The position numbers and the translations under genes are program-made. The notes under the pieces are model-generated. The model saw only the letters and a program-made list of their open reading frames with translations, did not search any database and had not been told where the DNA came from. DNA of 23,391 nt. Source: Marinobacterium sp. xm-d-530 (GTDB lineage Bacteria > Pseudomonadota > Gammaproteobacteria > Pseudomonadales > Balneatricaceae). The stretch is from positions 1 through 23,391 of the forward strand of contig CATEEE010000056.1 in NCBI GenBank assembly GCA_949499045.1. The letters run 5' to 3'. Below, piece after piece: positions 6,947 to 15,101 of this stretch (position 1 is its first letter; every line of letters starts with the position of its first letter).

Positions 6947-8779
6947 TCAGTCTAGTTGGCTGAGATCGCGAACGGCACCTTTATCCGCCGCTGTTACAAG
7001 CTTAGCGTAAGCTTTTAGAGCCGCAGATACTTTACGTGGACGCTCTTTGGCTGGCTTCCATCCGGCTGCATCTTGCGCTGCACGGCGCGTCGCTAGCTCT
7101 TCATCGCTGACGAGAACGTCGATTGTGCGATTCGGAATATCGATACGAATCATATCGCCATCTTTTACCAGACCGATGTTACCACCGCCCGCAGCCTCAG
7201 GTGAGACGTGACCAATTGAAAGGCCTGAAGTACCCCCTGAGAAACGACCATCAGTGAGAAGGGCACACGCTTTACCTAGGCCTTTCGACTTGATGTACGA
7301 GGTTGGGTAGAGCATCTCTTGCATGCCTGGGCCACCCTTTGGACCTTCGTAACGAACAATGACAACATCGCCCGCTTTAACTTGGTCATTCAGGACATGT
7401 TCAACCGCTTCGTCTTGTGACTCAGTGATGTGTGCAGGCCCTTCAAACACAAGGATCGAGTCATCAACACCGGCGGTTTTCACAACACAGCCATCTTGAG
7501 CTAGGTTGCCAAACAGTACCGCTAGGCCTCCCTCTTGTGAGAAAGCGTGCTCTACTGAGCGGATACAACCATCGGCACGGTCACCGTCTAGTGAAGGCCA
7601 GCGAGTTGATTGCGAGAAGGCCTGTTGGGTTGGAATGCCAGCTGGACCCGCTTTATAGAACTCAACGACTTCCGGTGTTGGGTTGCGCATGATGTCCCAT
7701 TTATCTAGAACTTCAGCCATATTTTTACCGGCAACGCTTGGTGCATCGGTGTGCAACTTACCGCCACGATCAAGCTCACCTAAAATTGCCATGATGCCAC
7801 CGGCACGGTGCACATCTTCAATATGATATTTAGGTGTATTAGGTGCCACCTTACAAAGCTGTGGTACAACGCGTGAAAGACGATCGATGTCGGCCAGTGT
7901 GAAATCGATCTCAGCTTCTTGCGCGATCGCTAGAAGGTGAAGAATAGTATTGGTAGAACCGCCCATCGCGATATCTAGCGTGATCGCATTTTCAAAGGCT
8001 TTGAATCCTACGCTACGAGGTAGAATTCGCTCATTATCATTCTCGTAGTAGTCCTTAGCCATCTCTACAATGCGTCGACCCGCTTCTAAGAACAAGTTTT
8101 CACGGTCCGCGTGAGTTGCTACGACCGTACCGTTACCCGGTAGAGCAAGACCTAAAGCTTCTGCAAGACAGTTCATTGAGTTGGCAGTAAACATGCCTGA
8201 ACAAGAACCACAGGTTGGGCAGGCTGAGCGCTCAACGGCGTCTACCATTTCATCCGAAGCCGTTGGATCGGCTGCAAGAACCATGGCGTCGACTAGATCG
8301 AGTTTGTGCTCGGCTAGTTTTGTCTTGCCAGCTTCCATTGGGCCACCGGTAACAAAAATAACGGGGATGTTAAGACGCATAGAGGCCATCAACATTCCCG
8401 GTGTGATTTTGTCACAGTTTGAGATGCAGACAATGGCATCAGCACAGTGCGCATTCACCATGTATTCAACTGAGTCGGCGATGATGTCACGGCTTGGCAG
8501 AGAGTAGAGCATGCCGTCGTGACCCATCGCGATGCCGTCATCTACTGCTATGGTGTTGAACTCTTTTGCAACACCGCCAGCACGTTCGATTTCTCGAGCA
8601 ACTAGCTGACCCATGTCTTTTAGATGAACGTGGCCAGGAACGAATTGGGTGAATGAATTGGCTACGGCAATGATCGGTTTGTGAAAATCATCATCTTTCA
8701 TGCCAGTTGCACGCCAAAGCGCGCGAGCACCAGCCATATTACGACCAGCGGTGGATGTTTTTGAACGGTACTGTGGCAT
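6947..8779 (-). CDS. ilvD: Dihydroxy-acid dehydratase
   Basis: A 610-residue enzyme (E. coli IlvD is 616) that dehydrates 2,3-dihydroxy-3-methylbutanoate and 2,3-dihydroxy-3-methylpentanoate, the penultimate step of valine and isoleucine synthesis in the cytoplasm. Iron-sulfur ligands are visible: CISNCDKITPG with Cys122 and Lys124, and CPTCGSCSGMF with cysteines at 187, 190 and 193. DGRFSGGTSGLSIGH near the C-terminus is the second family signature. The start at 8779 has a purine-rich GAGAGAAG just upstream. It stands alone rather than in an ilvGMEDA operon and is divergent from the PepSY-phoPQ operon. I see no leader peptide or attenuator in the short leader. A TATACT at 8820-8825 on this strand could be its -10. 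Confidence 0.98.
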   Translation of the reverse strand: MPQYRSKTSTAGRNMAGARALWRATGMKDDDFHKPIIAVANSFTQFVPGHVHLKDMGQLVAREIERAGGVAKEFNTIAVDDGIAMGHDGMLYSLPSRDIIADSVEYMVNAHCADAIVCISNCDKITPGMLMASMRLNIPVIFVTGGPMEAGKTKLAEHKLDLVDAMVLAADPTASDEMVDAVERSACPTCGSCSGMFTANSMNCLAEALGLALPGNGTVVATHADRENLFLEAGRRIVEMAKDYYENDNERILPRSVGFKAFENAITLDIAMGGSTNTILHLLAIAQEAEIDFTLADIDRLSRVVPQLCKVAPNTPKYHIEDVHRAGGIMAILGELDRGGKLHTDAPSVAGKNMAEVLDKWDIMRNPTPEVVEFYKAGPAGIPTQQAFSQSTRWPSLDGDRADGCIRSVEHAFSQEGGLAVLFGNLAQDGCVVKTAGVDDSILVFEGPAHITESQDEAVEHVLNDQVKAGDVVIVRYEGPKGGPGMQEMLYPTSYIKSKGLGKACALLTDGRFSGGTSGLSIGHVSPEAAGGGNIGLVKDGDMIRIDIPNRTIDVLVSDEELATRRAAQDAAGWKPAKERPRKVSAALKAYAKLVTAADKGAVRDLSQLD

Positions 8780-8934
8780 CGTCTTCTCTCTTTTTATTAC
8801 GCTAAAAAATTATCTCCTGAGTATATCAGATTGAACGAAATGATCAGCTTAGACTCTGTAGGGTTTTTTACCGATTCAGACTCAATTAATATGTGCTGAG
8901 TTATTCTAATAATTAATGTTCTATCCTCGTGTTT

Positions 8935-8941
8935 GGAGGAG
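8935..8941 (+). promoter_or_regulatory. Ribosome binding site fixing a TTG start
   Basis: GGAGGAG is an unusually complete Shine-Dalgarno. It lies inside the longest open reading (a TTG at 8933), so that start is unlikely. The next TTG at 8945 is 5 nt from GGAGG and begins a clean signal peptide. Confidence 0.7.
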
Positions 8942-8944
8942 TGT

Positions 8945-9421
8945 TTGAAACACTTATTTTTATTGCTTTTAACCCCTGCGTTTTTGGGGCTTCCTATTGC
9001 TAGTGCAGCAGATAAAGAGGTCGCTGCTGAGGCTGTTACGGCTATTGTTGAAGCAGACTCTACTTCGCCTGAAACAGTGCTAAATTCTGACGGCGTCATT
9101 GATCCTGTTGTCAGCCCTGAATCGACCAGCTCGGCTGAAATCAGTGTGGCTGATGTTCAATTGCCCTTCGATCTTAAGGCGGCTGCTGATCTGGCTATCG
9201 ATACTTTTGGTGGCGAAGTGGTCAAAGCGGAAGAGACCCCGGATGAAGCGGGACTTCTCCTCTTCACCATCCGTATTGTTAACGAAGGTCGCGTTAAAGA
9301 CGTTGTCATTGACGCGGCTAATGGTGACATTATCAAACCTCTCGAGGAGCCGCTTACGGCTGTATCTGAATCGGATACTGTAGCTGAAGACGCTCCTGTT
9401 GGTGAGGAGGTTGCACAGTGA
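8945..9421 (+). CDS. Secreted PepSY-domain protein
   Basis: A 158-residue exported protein starting at a TTG codon. Residues 1-21 form a classic Sec signal peptide (MKHLFLLLL..., cleavage near ASA-AD). Residues about 22-72 are acidic and low-complexity, rich in Ala, Glu, Ser and Val. A PepSY domain follows at about 73-136 (FDLKAAADLAIDTFGG ... VVIDAANGDII), then an acidic tail to the end. PepSY domains occur in periplasmic or extracytoplasmic proteins, often as inhibitors or signal modulators. The stop codon overlaps the phoP start (GTGA, 9418-9421), so the two are translationally coupled. I infer a periplasmic accessory of the PhoQ sensor. A free-standing periplasmic protein with a metal- or envelope-related role is also possible. 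Confidence 0.85.
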   Translation: MKHLFLLLLTPAFLGLPIASAADKEVAAEAVTAIVEADSTSPETVLNSDGVIDPVVSPESTSSAEISVADVQLPFDLKAAADLAIDTFGGEVVKAEETPDEAGLLLFTIRIVNEGRVKDVVIDAANGDIIKPLEEPLTAVSESDTVAEDAPVGEEVAQ

Positions 9422-10098
9422 AAATACTCGTCGTTGAGGACGATCCGGATCTACGTCGCCAACTGGTAAGCGGTCTATCGGGTCGCGCTTATACAGTGGA
9501 AGATTGCGATGATGGAAACGAAGCACTCTATCAAGGTAGTGAGTTTGAATACGATCTGGCGATTGTCGATATTGGCTTGCCTGGTATGTCGGGTCTGGAT
9601 GTTATCCGTGGCTGGCGTAAAGCACAGAGACAGTTCCCTATTCTGATCCTAACCGCACGTGGCGATTGGCAAGATAAGGTTGAGGGGCTAGAGGCTGGCG
9701 CCGATGACTACCTTGTTAAACCCTTCCATATGGAAGAGCTGAATGCTCGCGTTAACGCGCTTCTGCGCCGTGCAGCGGGTCACGCCTCACCTCAGATGAC
9801 CTTTGGTCCTATTACTTTGGATACGGTTGCCCGTGCTGTATTTGTTAATGGCTCAGAAATTAAATTGACCAGCTATGAGTACCGCACTTTGGAATACCTG
9901 ATGGTACACGCCGGTAAGACAATCTCGAAAGCTGAGTTAACTGAGCACCTCTATCATCAAGATTACGATCGCGACTCCAATGTATTGGAGGTGTTTGTTC
10001 GTCGTCTACGTCAAAAACTGGATCCTGATCAGACCTTGCATCCGATCATGACCGTTCGAGGTCTGGGCTATCGTTTTGCTTTGGAAGCCTCTGAATAA
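9418..10098 (+). CDS. phoP: PhoP-type response regulator
   Basis: A 226-residue OmpR/PhoB-class response regulator. The receiver domain (1-115) has the acidic pocket Asp8/Asp9, phosphoacceptor Asp51, Thr79 and Lys101. The stretch LTARGDWQDKVEGLEAGADD and KPFHMEE closely follow the PhoP subgroup. The C-terminal winged-helix DNA-binding domain (about 125-222) ends in VRGLGYRF. It starts at a GTG inside the stop of the PepSY gene (4-nt overlap) and is followed without a gap by the sensor kinase. In enterics PhoP responds to low Mg2+, acid and antimicrobial peptides and controls envelope remodelling. The regulon here is unknown. I found no obvious repeated PhoP box upstream of the operon. Confidence 0.93.
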   Translation: MKILVVEDDPDLRRQLVSGLSGRAYTVEDCDDGNEALYQGSEFEYDLAIVDIGLPGMSGLDVIRGWRKAQRQFPILILTARGDWQDKVEGLEAGADDYLVKPFHMEELNARVNALLRRAAGHASPQMTFGPITLDTVARAVFVNGSEIKLTSYEYRTLEYLMVHAGKTISKAELTEHLYHQDYDRDSNVLEVFVRRLRQKLDPDQTLHPIMTVRGLGYRFALEASE

Positions 10099-11470
10099 GC
10101 TTTTCTCGGGCATTAAGTGGGTGCCCGGTTCACTGCAGACGCGACTCCTATGGGCGTCGATTGTGCTGCTCCCTATTCTGATTATTTTTGCTGGTGCAGC
10201 GCTGCAAAACGCCTACGAGAGCAGTCTGTTTGCTTCGGAGCGCTCGCAAGCGCAACTGCAAACCTATGGCATTTTGGGATCCGCCGATCTGGTAGAGGGC
10301 GAGCTAGTCCTTCCTCGTCGTCTGCAAGAACCACGTTTTAGTCAGGTCCAATCTGGATTGTCAGGGCTGGTGTTCGACGCTCAAGGTCTATTGCGTTGGC
10401 AGTCTGAGTCGAGCGCCCTGCTGGAAGAACAGTTTGTCATGCAGGTCTCTACTTTTCAGCCAGAGCCTGGTAGTAGCCGCTTTCAACACTTAAAAGATCA
10501 AGGGTTCTACCTCTATGTTTACCCACTGGTATGGGAGATCGAAGAGCAGGAGTTTCGTTACACCATTGCTATCCTAAGCTCGGATGTGACAGCGATGGAG
10601 GAGCTACTCGCCTTTCAGCGCCAGTTATGGGGCTGGCTATTAGCCGTTTACTTGTTGGCTCTGTTGCTGCAGTTCTTGATTCTTCGTTGGGGTCTGAAAC
10701 CGTTGGATGATCTGGCGGATGATCTCTCTATGATTGAGCAGGGTGAAGCGGAGAAGCTTGAAGGTGTCTACCCCTATGAGGTGGAGCGAATTACTAAGAA
10801 CTTGAACCGCCTGATCGAATCCGAGCGCTCGCAACGAGAACGTTACCGCAACACCCTTGGTGATCTAGCGCACAGTCTAAAGACGCCACTGGCGGTGATA
10901 CGGGGTGCTGAAGGAGAGCGGCACTCGCTGTCGAGTTATAAACGCCTGGTCGATGAACAGAGTGATCGCATGACTCAGATTGTGCAGTATCAATTGAGCC
11001 GTGCTGTAAAGTCTAAAGAGCAGACGATGACTGGCGCCACCAGTTTACTGCTGTCGGTCGATCGTATTGTTAACGCGCTGGGTCGTGTCTATGCCGCAAA
11101 AGAGATTGAAGTTGAACGTGAAGGGCTGAATCATTTCTTCGCAGGTGATGAACGAGATCTGATGGAGATGCTGGGTAACCTGATTGAGAATGCTTTTAAA
11201 TATTGTGATCACCAGGTTCGCCTCTCTGCGTCTCAAGAGCAGCATTGGTTGGAGATTGTCATTGAGAACGATGGCCAAGCAATCTCTACGGAGGAGCATC
11301 AGGTTGTCATTGAGCGGGGTGCTCGTTTAGATACCTCAAGACCTGGTCAGGGTATTGGCCTAGCCGTTGTTACGGATATCGTCAGCAGTTACAACGGAGG
11401 CATTGAGATAGCACGGTCGGAACTTGGCGGTGCCCAGATTAGACTCCGCCTTCCGGCCGGTGAGGGGTAA
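10076..11470 (+). CDS. phoQ: PhoQ-type sensor histidine kinase
   Basis: An inner-membrane kinase of about 464 residues that would phosphorylate the upstream regulator. Membrane segments at about 24-44 and 184-204 flank a periplasmic sensor of about 140 residues containing an acidic patch EIEEQE (154-159). HAMP spans about 205-255. The H-box DLAHSLKTPLAVI has His266 and matches PhoQ. The N-box GNLIENAFKYC has Asn372. NDG (398-400) and RPGQGIGLAVV (422-432) complete the ATP site. The start is unclear. The frame opens at TTG 10076, with no good ribosome site. CTG 10091 has GGAAG 3 nt upstream, and GTG 10121 is also in frame. All but the last overlap the phoP end. The stop abuts the convergent argA stop with no spacer. 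Confidence 0.92.
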   Translation: MLWKPLNKLFSGIKWVPGSLQTRLLWASIVLLPILIIFAGAALQNAYESSLFASERSQAQLQTYGILGSADLVEGELVLPRRLQEPRFSQVQSGLSGLVFDAQGLLRWQSESSALLEEQFVMQVSTFQPEPGSSRFQHLKDQGFYLYVYPLVWEIEEQEFRYTIAILSSDVTAMEELLAFQRQLWGWLLAVYLLALLLQFLILRWGLKPLDDLADDLSMIEQGEAEKLEGVYPYEVERITKNLNRLIESERSQRERYRNTLGDLAHSLKTPLAVIRGAEGERHSLSSYKRLVDEQSDRMTQIVQYQLSRAVKSKEQTMTGATSLLLSVDRIVNALGRVYAAKEIEVEREGLNHFFAGDERDLMEMLGNLIENAFKYCDHQVRLSASQEQHWLEIVIENDGQAISTEEHQVVIERGARLDTSRPGQGIGLAVVTDIVSSYNGGIEIARSELGGAQIRLRLPAGEG

Positions 11471-12808
11471 TTACTCCAAAATTTTAAAGAAGACTTTTGA
11501 GTTTCTTTGGAAGTTATAAAGCGCCTGACGTTCAGTTGGCAGTGCGCTTAAATCCCGTTCTACAAAGCCTCTCTCTAAGAACCAGTGAGCGGTTCTTGTT
11601 GTGAGGACAAATAGCTCTTTAAGACCCATGGCTTTGGCTCGTTCAGTAATGTGCTCAAGCAGGCTATCACCCCGCTCACCACCACGATACTCATCACTGA
11701 CGGCAATTCCCGCTAGCTCACCAACCCCTTCGTTATGAAAGGGGTAGAGAGCGGCACAGCCAATGATCGCGCTATCCCGTTCAATGACAGAGAAGCGTTC
11801 TATTTCAGATTCGAGTAACTCCCTAGAGCGGCGTACCAGCACGCCGGCTTGCTCCAAAGGTGCAATAAGATCAATCAGACCACCGACATCATCGATGCTG
11901 GCTTCCCTTACCTGTTCATAGGAGTGGCGACTGACCATCGTACCGTAACCATCTCGAGTGAACAGTTCCGTGAGCAGAGCCCCATCCTCTTGATAGCTCA
12001 CTAGGTGACAACGTGGCACGCCACGCTCACACGCATCGGCGGCAGCCCCCAGCAGACAGGCGATCTCGGTATGGGGTTGAGATGGATCATCGATGTTCGA
12101 TAAGTAGTGCGAAACCAGACGTTTCGCGGTCGATGCGAGCAGTTCACTGCGCAGCTCACCCTGACTGTCACGGATACCCTTCTGTGCACCAAACAGAACG
12201 AGCTTGTCGGCGTTAAGCGCGGTCGCTACATTGACTGCGACCTCTTCAACAGAGAGATTGAAAATCTCCCCTGTTGGCGAATAACCCAGGTTTGTGACCA
12301 GCACAATATTCTCTAGTGCCAACTGTTGCTGAATCGCTTCGCTATCAACCCGACGCAGCTCACCCGTTAACCCCATATCGACGCCATCGAGAACACCAAG
12401 CGGTTTGGCCATGACAAAGTTGCCACTGACAACGCGTAGTTTGGCGCCATGCATTGGCGTGTTGGCAAGGCTCATTGATAGGCGTGCTTCAAACTCAGTT
12501 CTAACGTTGGCGACGGCATCGATGACATCACCCATTAGGTCGGGTGAGGTAATACGCTGATCGTGGTGTAGCCTAACCTCTTTGCCGGCTGCTTGAAGGC
12601 GTTGATCTATTTGTGGACGCGCACCGTGCACCAGAACCAGCTTAACACCTAAGCCATTCAGCAGCGCAATGTCATGAATAATGTTAGCAAAGTTGTCGCT
12701 AGCAACTGCCTCACCCGTTAGCATCATCACCATCGTCTTATCTCGATGATGGTGAATGTAGGGTGATGAGTGCCTAAACCACTTTACATAATTCGATGAG
12801 CTATCCAT
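11471..12808 (-). CDS. argA: N-acetylglutamate synthase
   Basis: A 445-residue ArgA (E. coli 443), the acetyl-CoA:L-glutamate N-acetyltransferase that commits glutamate to arginine synthesis. The N-terminal amino-acid-kinase-like domain (about 1-285) includes YVKWFRHSSPYIHHHRDKT and VLVHGARPQIDQRL (58-71). It is the site of arginine feedback in the family. The C-terminal GNAT domain (about 300-445) has LAGIAVSDEYRGGERGDSLLE for acetyl-CoA binding and LFVLTTRTAHWFLERGF, both as in classical ArgA. The ATG at 12808 follows the argE stop with a 2-nt gap, so the genes form an operon. Its end directly touches the phoQ stop on the other strand. Confidence 0.97.
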   Translation of the reverse strand: MDSSSNYVKWFRHSSPYIHHHRDKTMVMMLTGEAVASDNFANIIHDIALLNGLGVKLVLVHGARPQIDQRLQAAGKEVRLHHDQRITSPDLMGDVIDAVANVRTEFEARLSMSLANTPMHGAKLRVVSGNFVMAKPLGVLDGVDMGLTGELRRVDSEAIQQQLALENIVLVTNLGYSPTGEIFNLSVEEVAVNVATALNADKLVLFGAQKGIRDSQGELRSELLASTAKRLVSHYLSNIDDPSQPHTEIACLLGAAADACERGVPRCHLVSYQEDGALLTELFTRDGYGTMVSRHSYEQVREASIDDVGGLIDLIAPLEQAGVLVRRSRELLESEIERFSVIERDSAIIGCAALYPFHNEGVGELAGIAVSDEYRGGERGDSLLEHITERAKAMGLKELFVLTTRTAHWFLERGFVERDLSALPTERQALYNFQRNSKVFFKILE

Positions 12809-12810
12809 CG

Positions 12811-13965
12811 TTAACAGCCTTTCACACAGTATTGATTGATTAGATTATGCAACAGATCGAGAGTGGGAGCGAATTGATCCAGAGCCAAGAACTCATCAGG
12901 CTGATGCGCCTGATCAATCGACCCGGGCCCAAGCACCAGTGTCTGCATTCCCATCTGCTGTAAGAAGGGCGCCTCAGTACCAAACGCGACCGCTTCCGCT
13001 TTGTGTCCAGTGAGACGTTCAACACACTCCACAAATTCGCTTTCGCTCTGCTCAAACGGCGGAATACCTGGGAAGAGTGAGCGCACATTTAGATCCACTC
13101 TGTGCTTCTGTTCTATCGGCTTCAGCCGATCGCTGATCAAGTTTCGCAGACCATCCATCGACATACCTGGCAGTGGACGAAGATCAAATTCCAACTCACA
13201 CTGCCCACAGATACGATTGGGATTATCCCCGCCGTGGATGCAGCCAAGATTCATAGTGGGAACATCGATTCTAAAATTAGAGTTCTGATACGTTGCCTGA
13301 AGCTCGGAGCGTATTGTTAGCAATTCATTCATCACACCATTCATCGCTTCCAGTGCGTTGGCACCAAGTGATGGATCGGATGAGTGACCCGCTTGCCCCT
13401 CGATACGAACCGCCTCCATCATCATGCCCTTATGCATTCTGATTGGCTTAAGGCTGGTAGGCTCTCCGATCAATGCAGCACGTGCTTTGGGTTTGCCAGC
13501 ATCGACTAACGCTCTGGCGCCGGACATCGAAGACTCTTCATCGGCGGTTGCGAGGATGATCAGCGGTGCTTGTAATGGTGTATCTCTGTACTGTTTAGCG
13601 GCTTCAATCGCCAACGCTAAAAAGCCTTTCATGTCACAGGTGCCCAGCCCATAAAGCTTTTGATCACGCTCTTCGACTTTAAAAGGGTCTGATTTCCACA
13701 GCTCTGGATCACAGGGCACTGTATCGGTGTGACCCGAGAGAACCAAGCCTCCAGGTCCGGTTCCCAGGGTTGCGATTAAGTTCGCTTTGCCTGGAATGTT
13801 GGGAACCGGCATCACCTCACATTGAAAACCCAGCGACTCGCACCAATCGTGCAGTAACTCGATGACGCCAAGGTTTGAGTGATCCCATTTCGGTGTTGTT
13901 GAGCTGATAGACGGTACCGCAATCAGTGAGCTGATCATCTCTATCGGCTTCGGTGGCATGGGCAT
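12811..13965 (-). CDS. argE: Acetylornithine deacetylase
   Basis: A 384-residue M20-family metallohydrolase that releases ornithine and acetate from N-acetylornithine in the cytoplasm. All di-zinc and catalytic residues can be traced: His79 and Asp81 in SGHTDTVP, Asp111 in GTCDMKG, Glu143/Glu144 in ADEESS, Glu168 in IGEPTS and His354 in IDQAHQPDEF. The dimerisation domain (about 180-290) contains GQAGHSSDPSLGANA. With ArgA next door it indicates the linear, ArgE-type arginine pathway rather than the ArgJ acetyl-recycling one. The start at 13965 has GGAGAG 6 nt upstream; the ATG two codons later is less well placed. It is divergent from the CYTH gene over 119 bp. I could not find a convincing ARG box there. 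Confidence 0.97.
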   Translation of the reverse strand: MPMPPKPIEMISSLIAVPSISSTTPKWDHSNLGVIELLHDWCESLGFQCEVMPVPNIPGKANLIATLGTGPGGLVLSGHTDTVPCDPELWKSDPFKVEERDQKLYGLGTCDMKGFLALAIEAAKQYRDTPLQAPLIILATADEESSMSGARALVDAGKPKARAALIGEPTSLKPIRMHKGMMMEAVRIEGQAGHSSDPSLGANALEAMNGVMNELLTIRSELQATYQNSNFRIDVPTMNLGCIHGGDNPNRICGQCELEFDLRPLPGMSMDGLRNLISDRLKPIEQKHRVDLNVRSLFPGIPPFEQSESEFVECVERLTGHKAEAVAFGTEAPFLQQMGMQTLVLGPGSIDQAHQPDEFLALDQFAPTLDLLHNLINQYCVKGC

Positions 13966-14084
13966 GGTTTACTCTCCATATACATTTCCACTGACTTTAT
14001 CCTGTTCCAATGCTTTGGTCACTGATTCAGAGATCAAAACTCTTGTACAATGACTCAAACACCCGCGTGATAGAGATTGGAAAC

Positions 14085-15101
14085 ATGTCTAAAGAGCTTG
14101 AGTTAAAGTTAGGTTGCCTTCCGACCGTTGCAGCACAGGTCTGCGGATTGCCATTTTTAAGTAACCTGCAAAGTGAATCCAAGCTGCTTCTGAATCTCTA
14201 TTACGATACGCCAGATGAGACTTTGAAACGGTTGAAAATGGCGCTGCGCATTCGTAAATCGGGCGATCAGTGGCTGCAAACATTGAAAACCACAGGTACA
14301 ACCGATGCGTCGGGGCTTTCCACTCGTGGTGAATATGAGTGGGTGATCGATGGGCCCAATCTCAAGATGGATCTTCTTAAAGAGCTGCTACCCTCGGAAA
14401 TTGACGGTGACAGCCTTTACCCTGTCTTTTCAACCAACTTCAAGCGAACGACCTGGCTCTATCAACGTGAACAGACGCAGATTGAGATCGCCTGTGATCA
14501 GGGTGAAGTTCGAACCGGCAATCGTGTAGAGCCTATCTCGGAAGTAGAGTTGGAGTTGAAACAGGGTGATGCCAGAGAAGTGTTTGATCTTGCTGAGCAG
14601 CTGACACGTTTGTGTCCACTTTGGATTGGCCAGCGCAGTAAGGCACAGCGTGGCTGGGAGCTGCGCTTTGAGCACCCTCCTGCCCCAGAGTTGCCATTGC
14701 TCATCATGGAGTGCGGCGACTTGGCTGAGCGAGTAGAACGCCTCTCAGCTATGACGATTTGCTGGCAGCGCTGTTATGAATTGATTCCAATTACACTTGC
14801 ACCAGCGGTCATTACCACTCTCTGTTCTGCACTGGAACAACAGATTGCACTGCTGCGTCAGTTGAGTGATTTAGAGACTGCTACTGAACTGTTGAAGGAG
14901 TACGAAGCCCTGCTTATTCGTGTCATGCCACTCTATGATTTGGCCTATTTCAGCGGATCATCACCGATTTTTTATAAAACAATCCAAGAGCGATCACGAT
15001 CCATCTCTGCTGAACTGTTGAATGATTTCTCAATCGGTCAGTTAGCGCTGCGAACGGCGCACTTCATTCGTCAAACAACGCAAGGAGCGAGTGATGAATA
15101 A
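14085..15101 (+). CDS. CYTH-domain protein, putative inorganic triphosphatase
   Basis: A 338-residue protein whose first ~200 residues form a CYTH (triphosphate tunnel) domain. The signature ExExK is ELELK at residues 4-8. Basic strand residues ALRIRKSGDQWLQTLK and acidic strand EVELELK follow, and these line the tunnel that binds triphosphate and metal. The family includes E. coli YgiF, a tripolyphosphatase of 433 residues with a C-terminal CHAD domain. Here the C-terminal ~140 residues are helical and look like a shortened, degenerate CHAD. I start at ATG 14085, because upstream in-frame residues from 14010 lie before the ExExK motif, which is normally near the start. TACAAT at 14046-14051 may be a -10. 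The stop overlaps the asparaginase start by 8 bp, so they are coupled. Confidence 0.87.
   Translation: MSKELELKLGCLPTVAAQVCGLPFLSNLQSESKLLLNLYYDTPDETLKRLKMALRIRKSGDQWLQTLKTTGTTDASGLSTRGEYEWVIDGPNLKMDLLKELLPSEIDGDSLYPVFSTNFKRTTWLYQREQTQIEIACDQGEVRTGNRVEPISEVELELKQGDAREVFDLAEQLTRLCPLWIGQRSKAQRGWELRFEHPPAPELPLLIMECGDLAERVERLSAMTICWQRCYELIPITLAPAVITTLCSALEQQIALLRQLSDLETATELLKEYEALLIRVMPLYDLAYFSGSSPIFYKTIQERSRSISAELLNDFSIGQLALRTAHFIRQTTQGASDE

Noticed and set aside
8797..9099. 100-codon open frame on the minus strand between ilvD and the PepSY gene
   Set aside because: It lies antisense to the PepSY signal peptide and linker, has low-complexity composition mirroring that gene and no family-like features.
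12001..12316. Several 60-70 codon frames inside argA on both strands
   Set aside because: They are out-of-frame shadows of a well-conserved gene and lack start signals.
13966..14084. ARG box in the argE upstream gap
   Set aside because: A single TGAAT/ATTCA half-site is present near 14023-14030 but no paired half at the right spacing.
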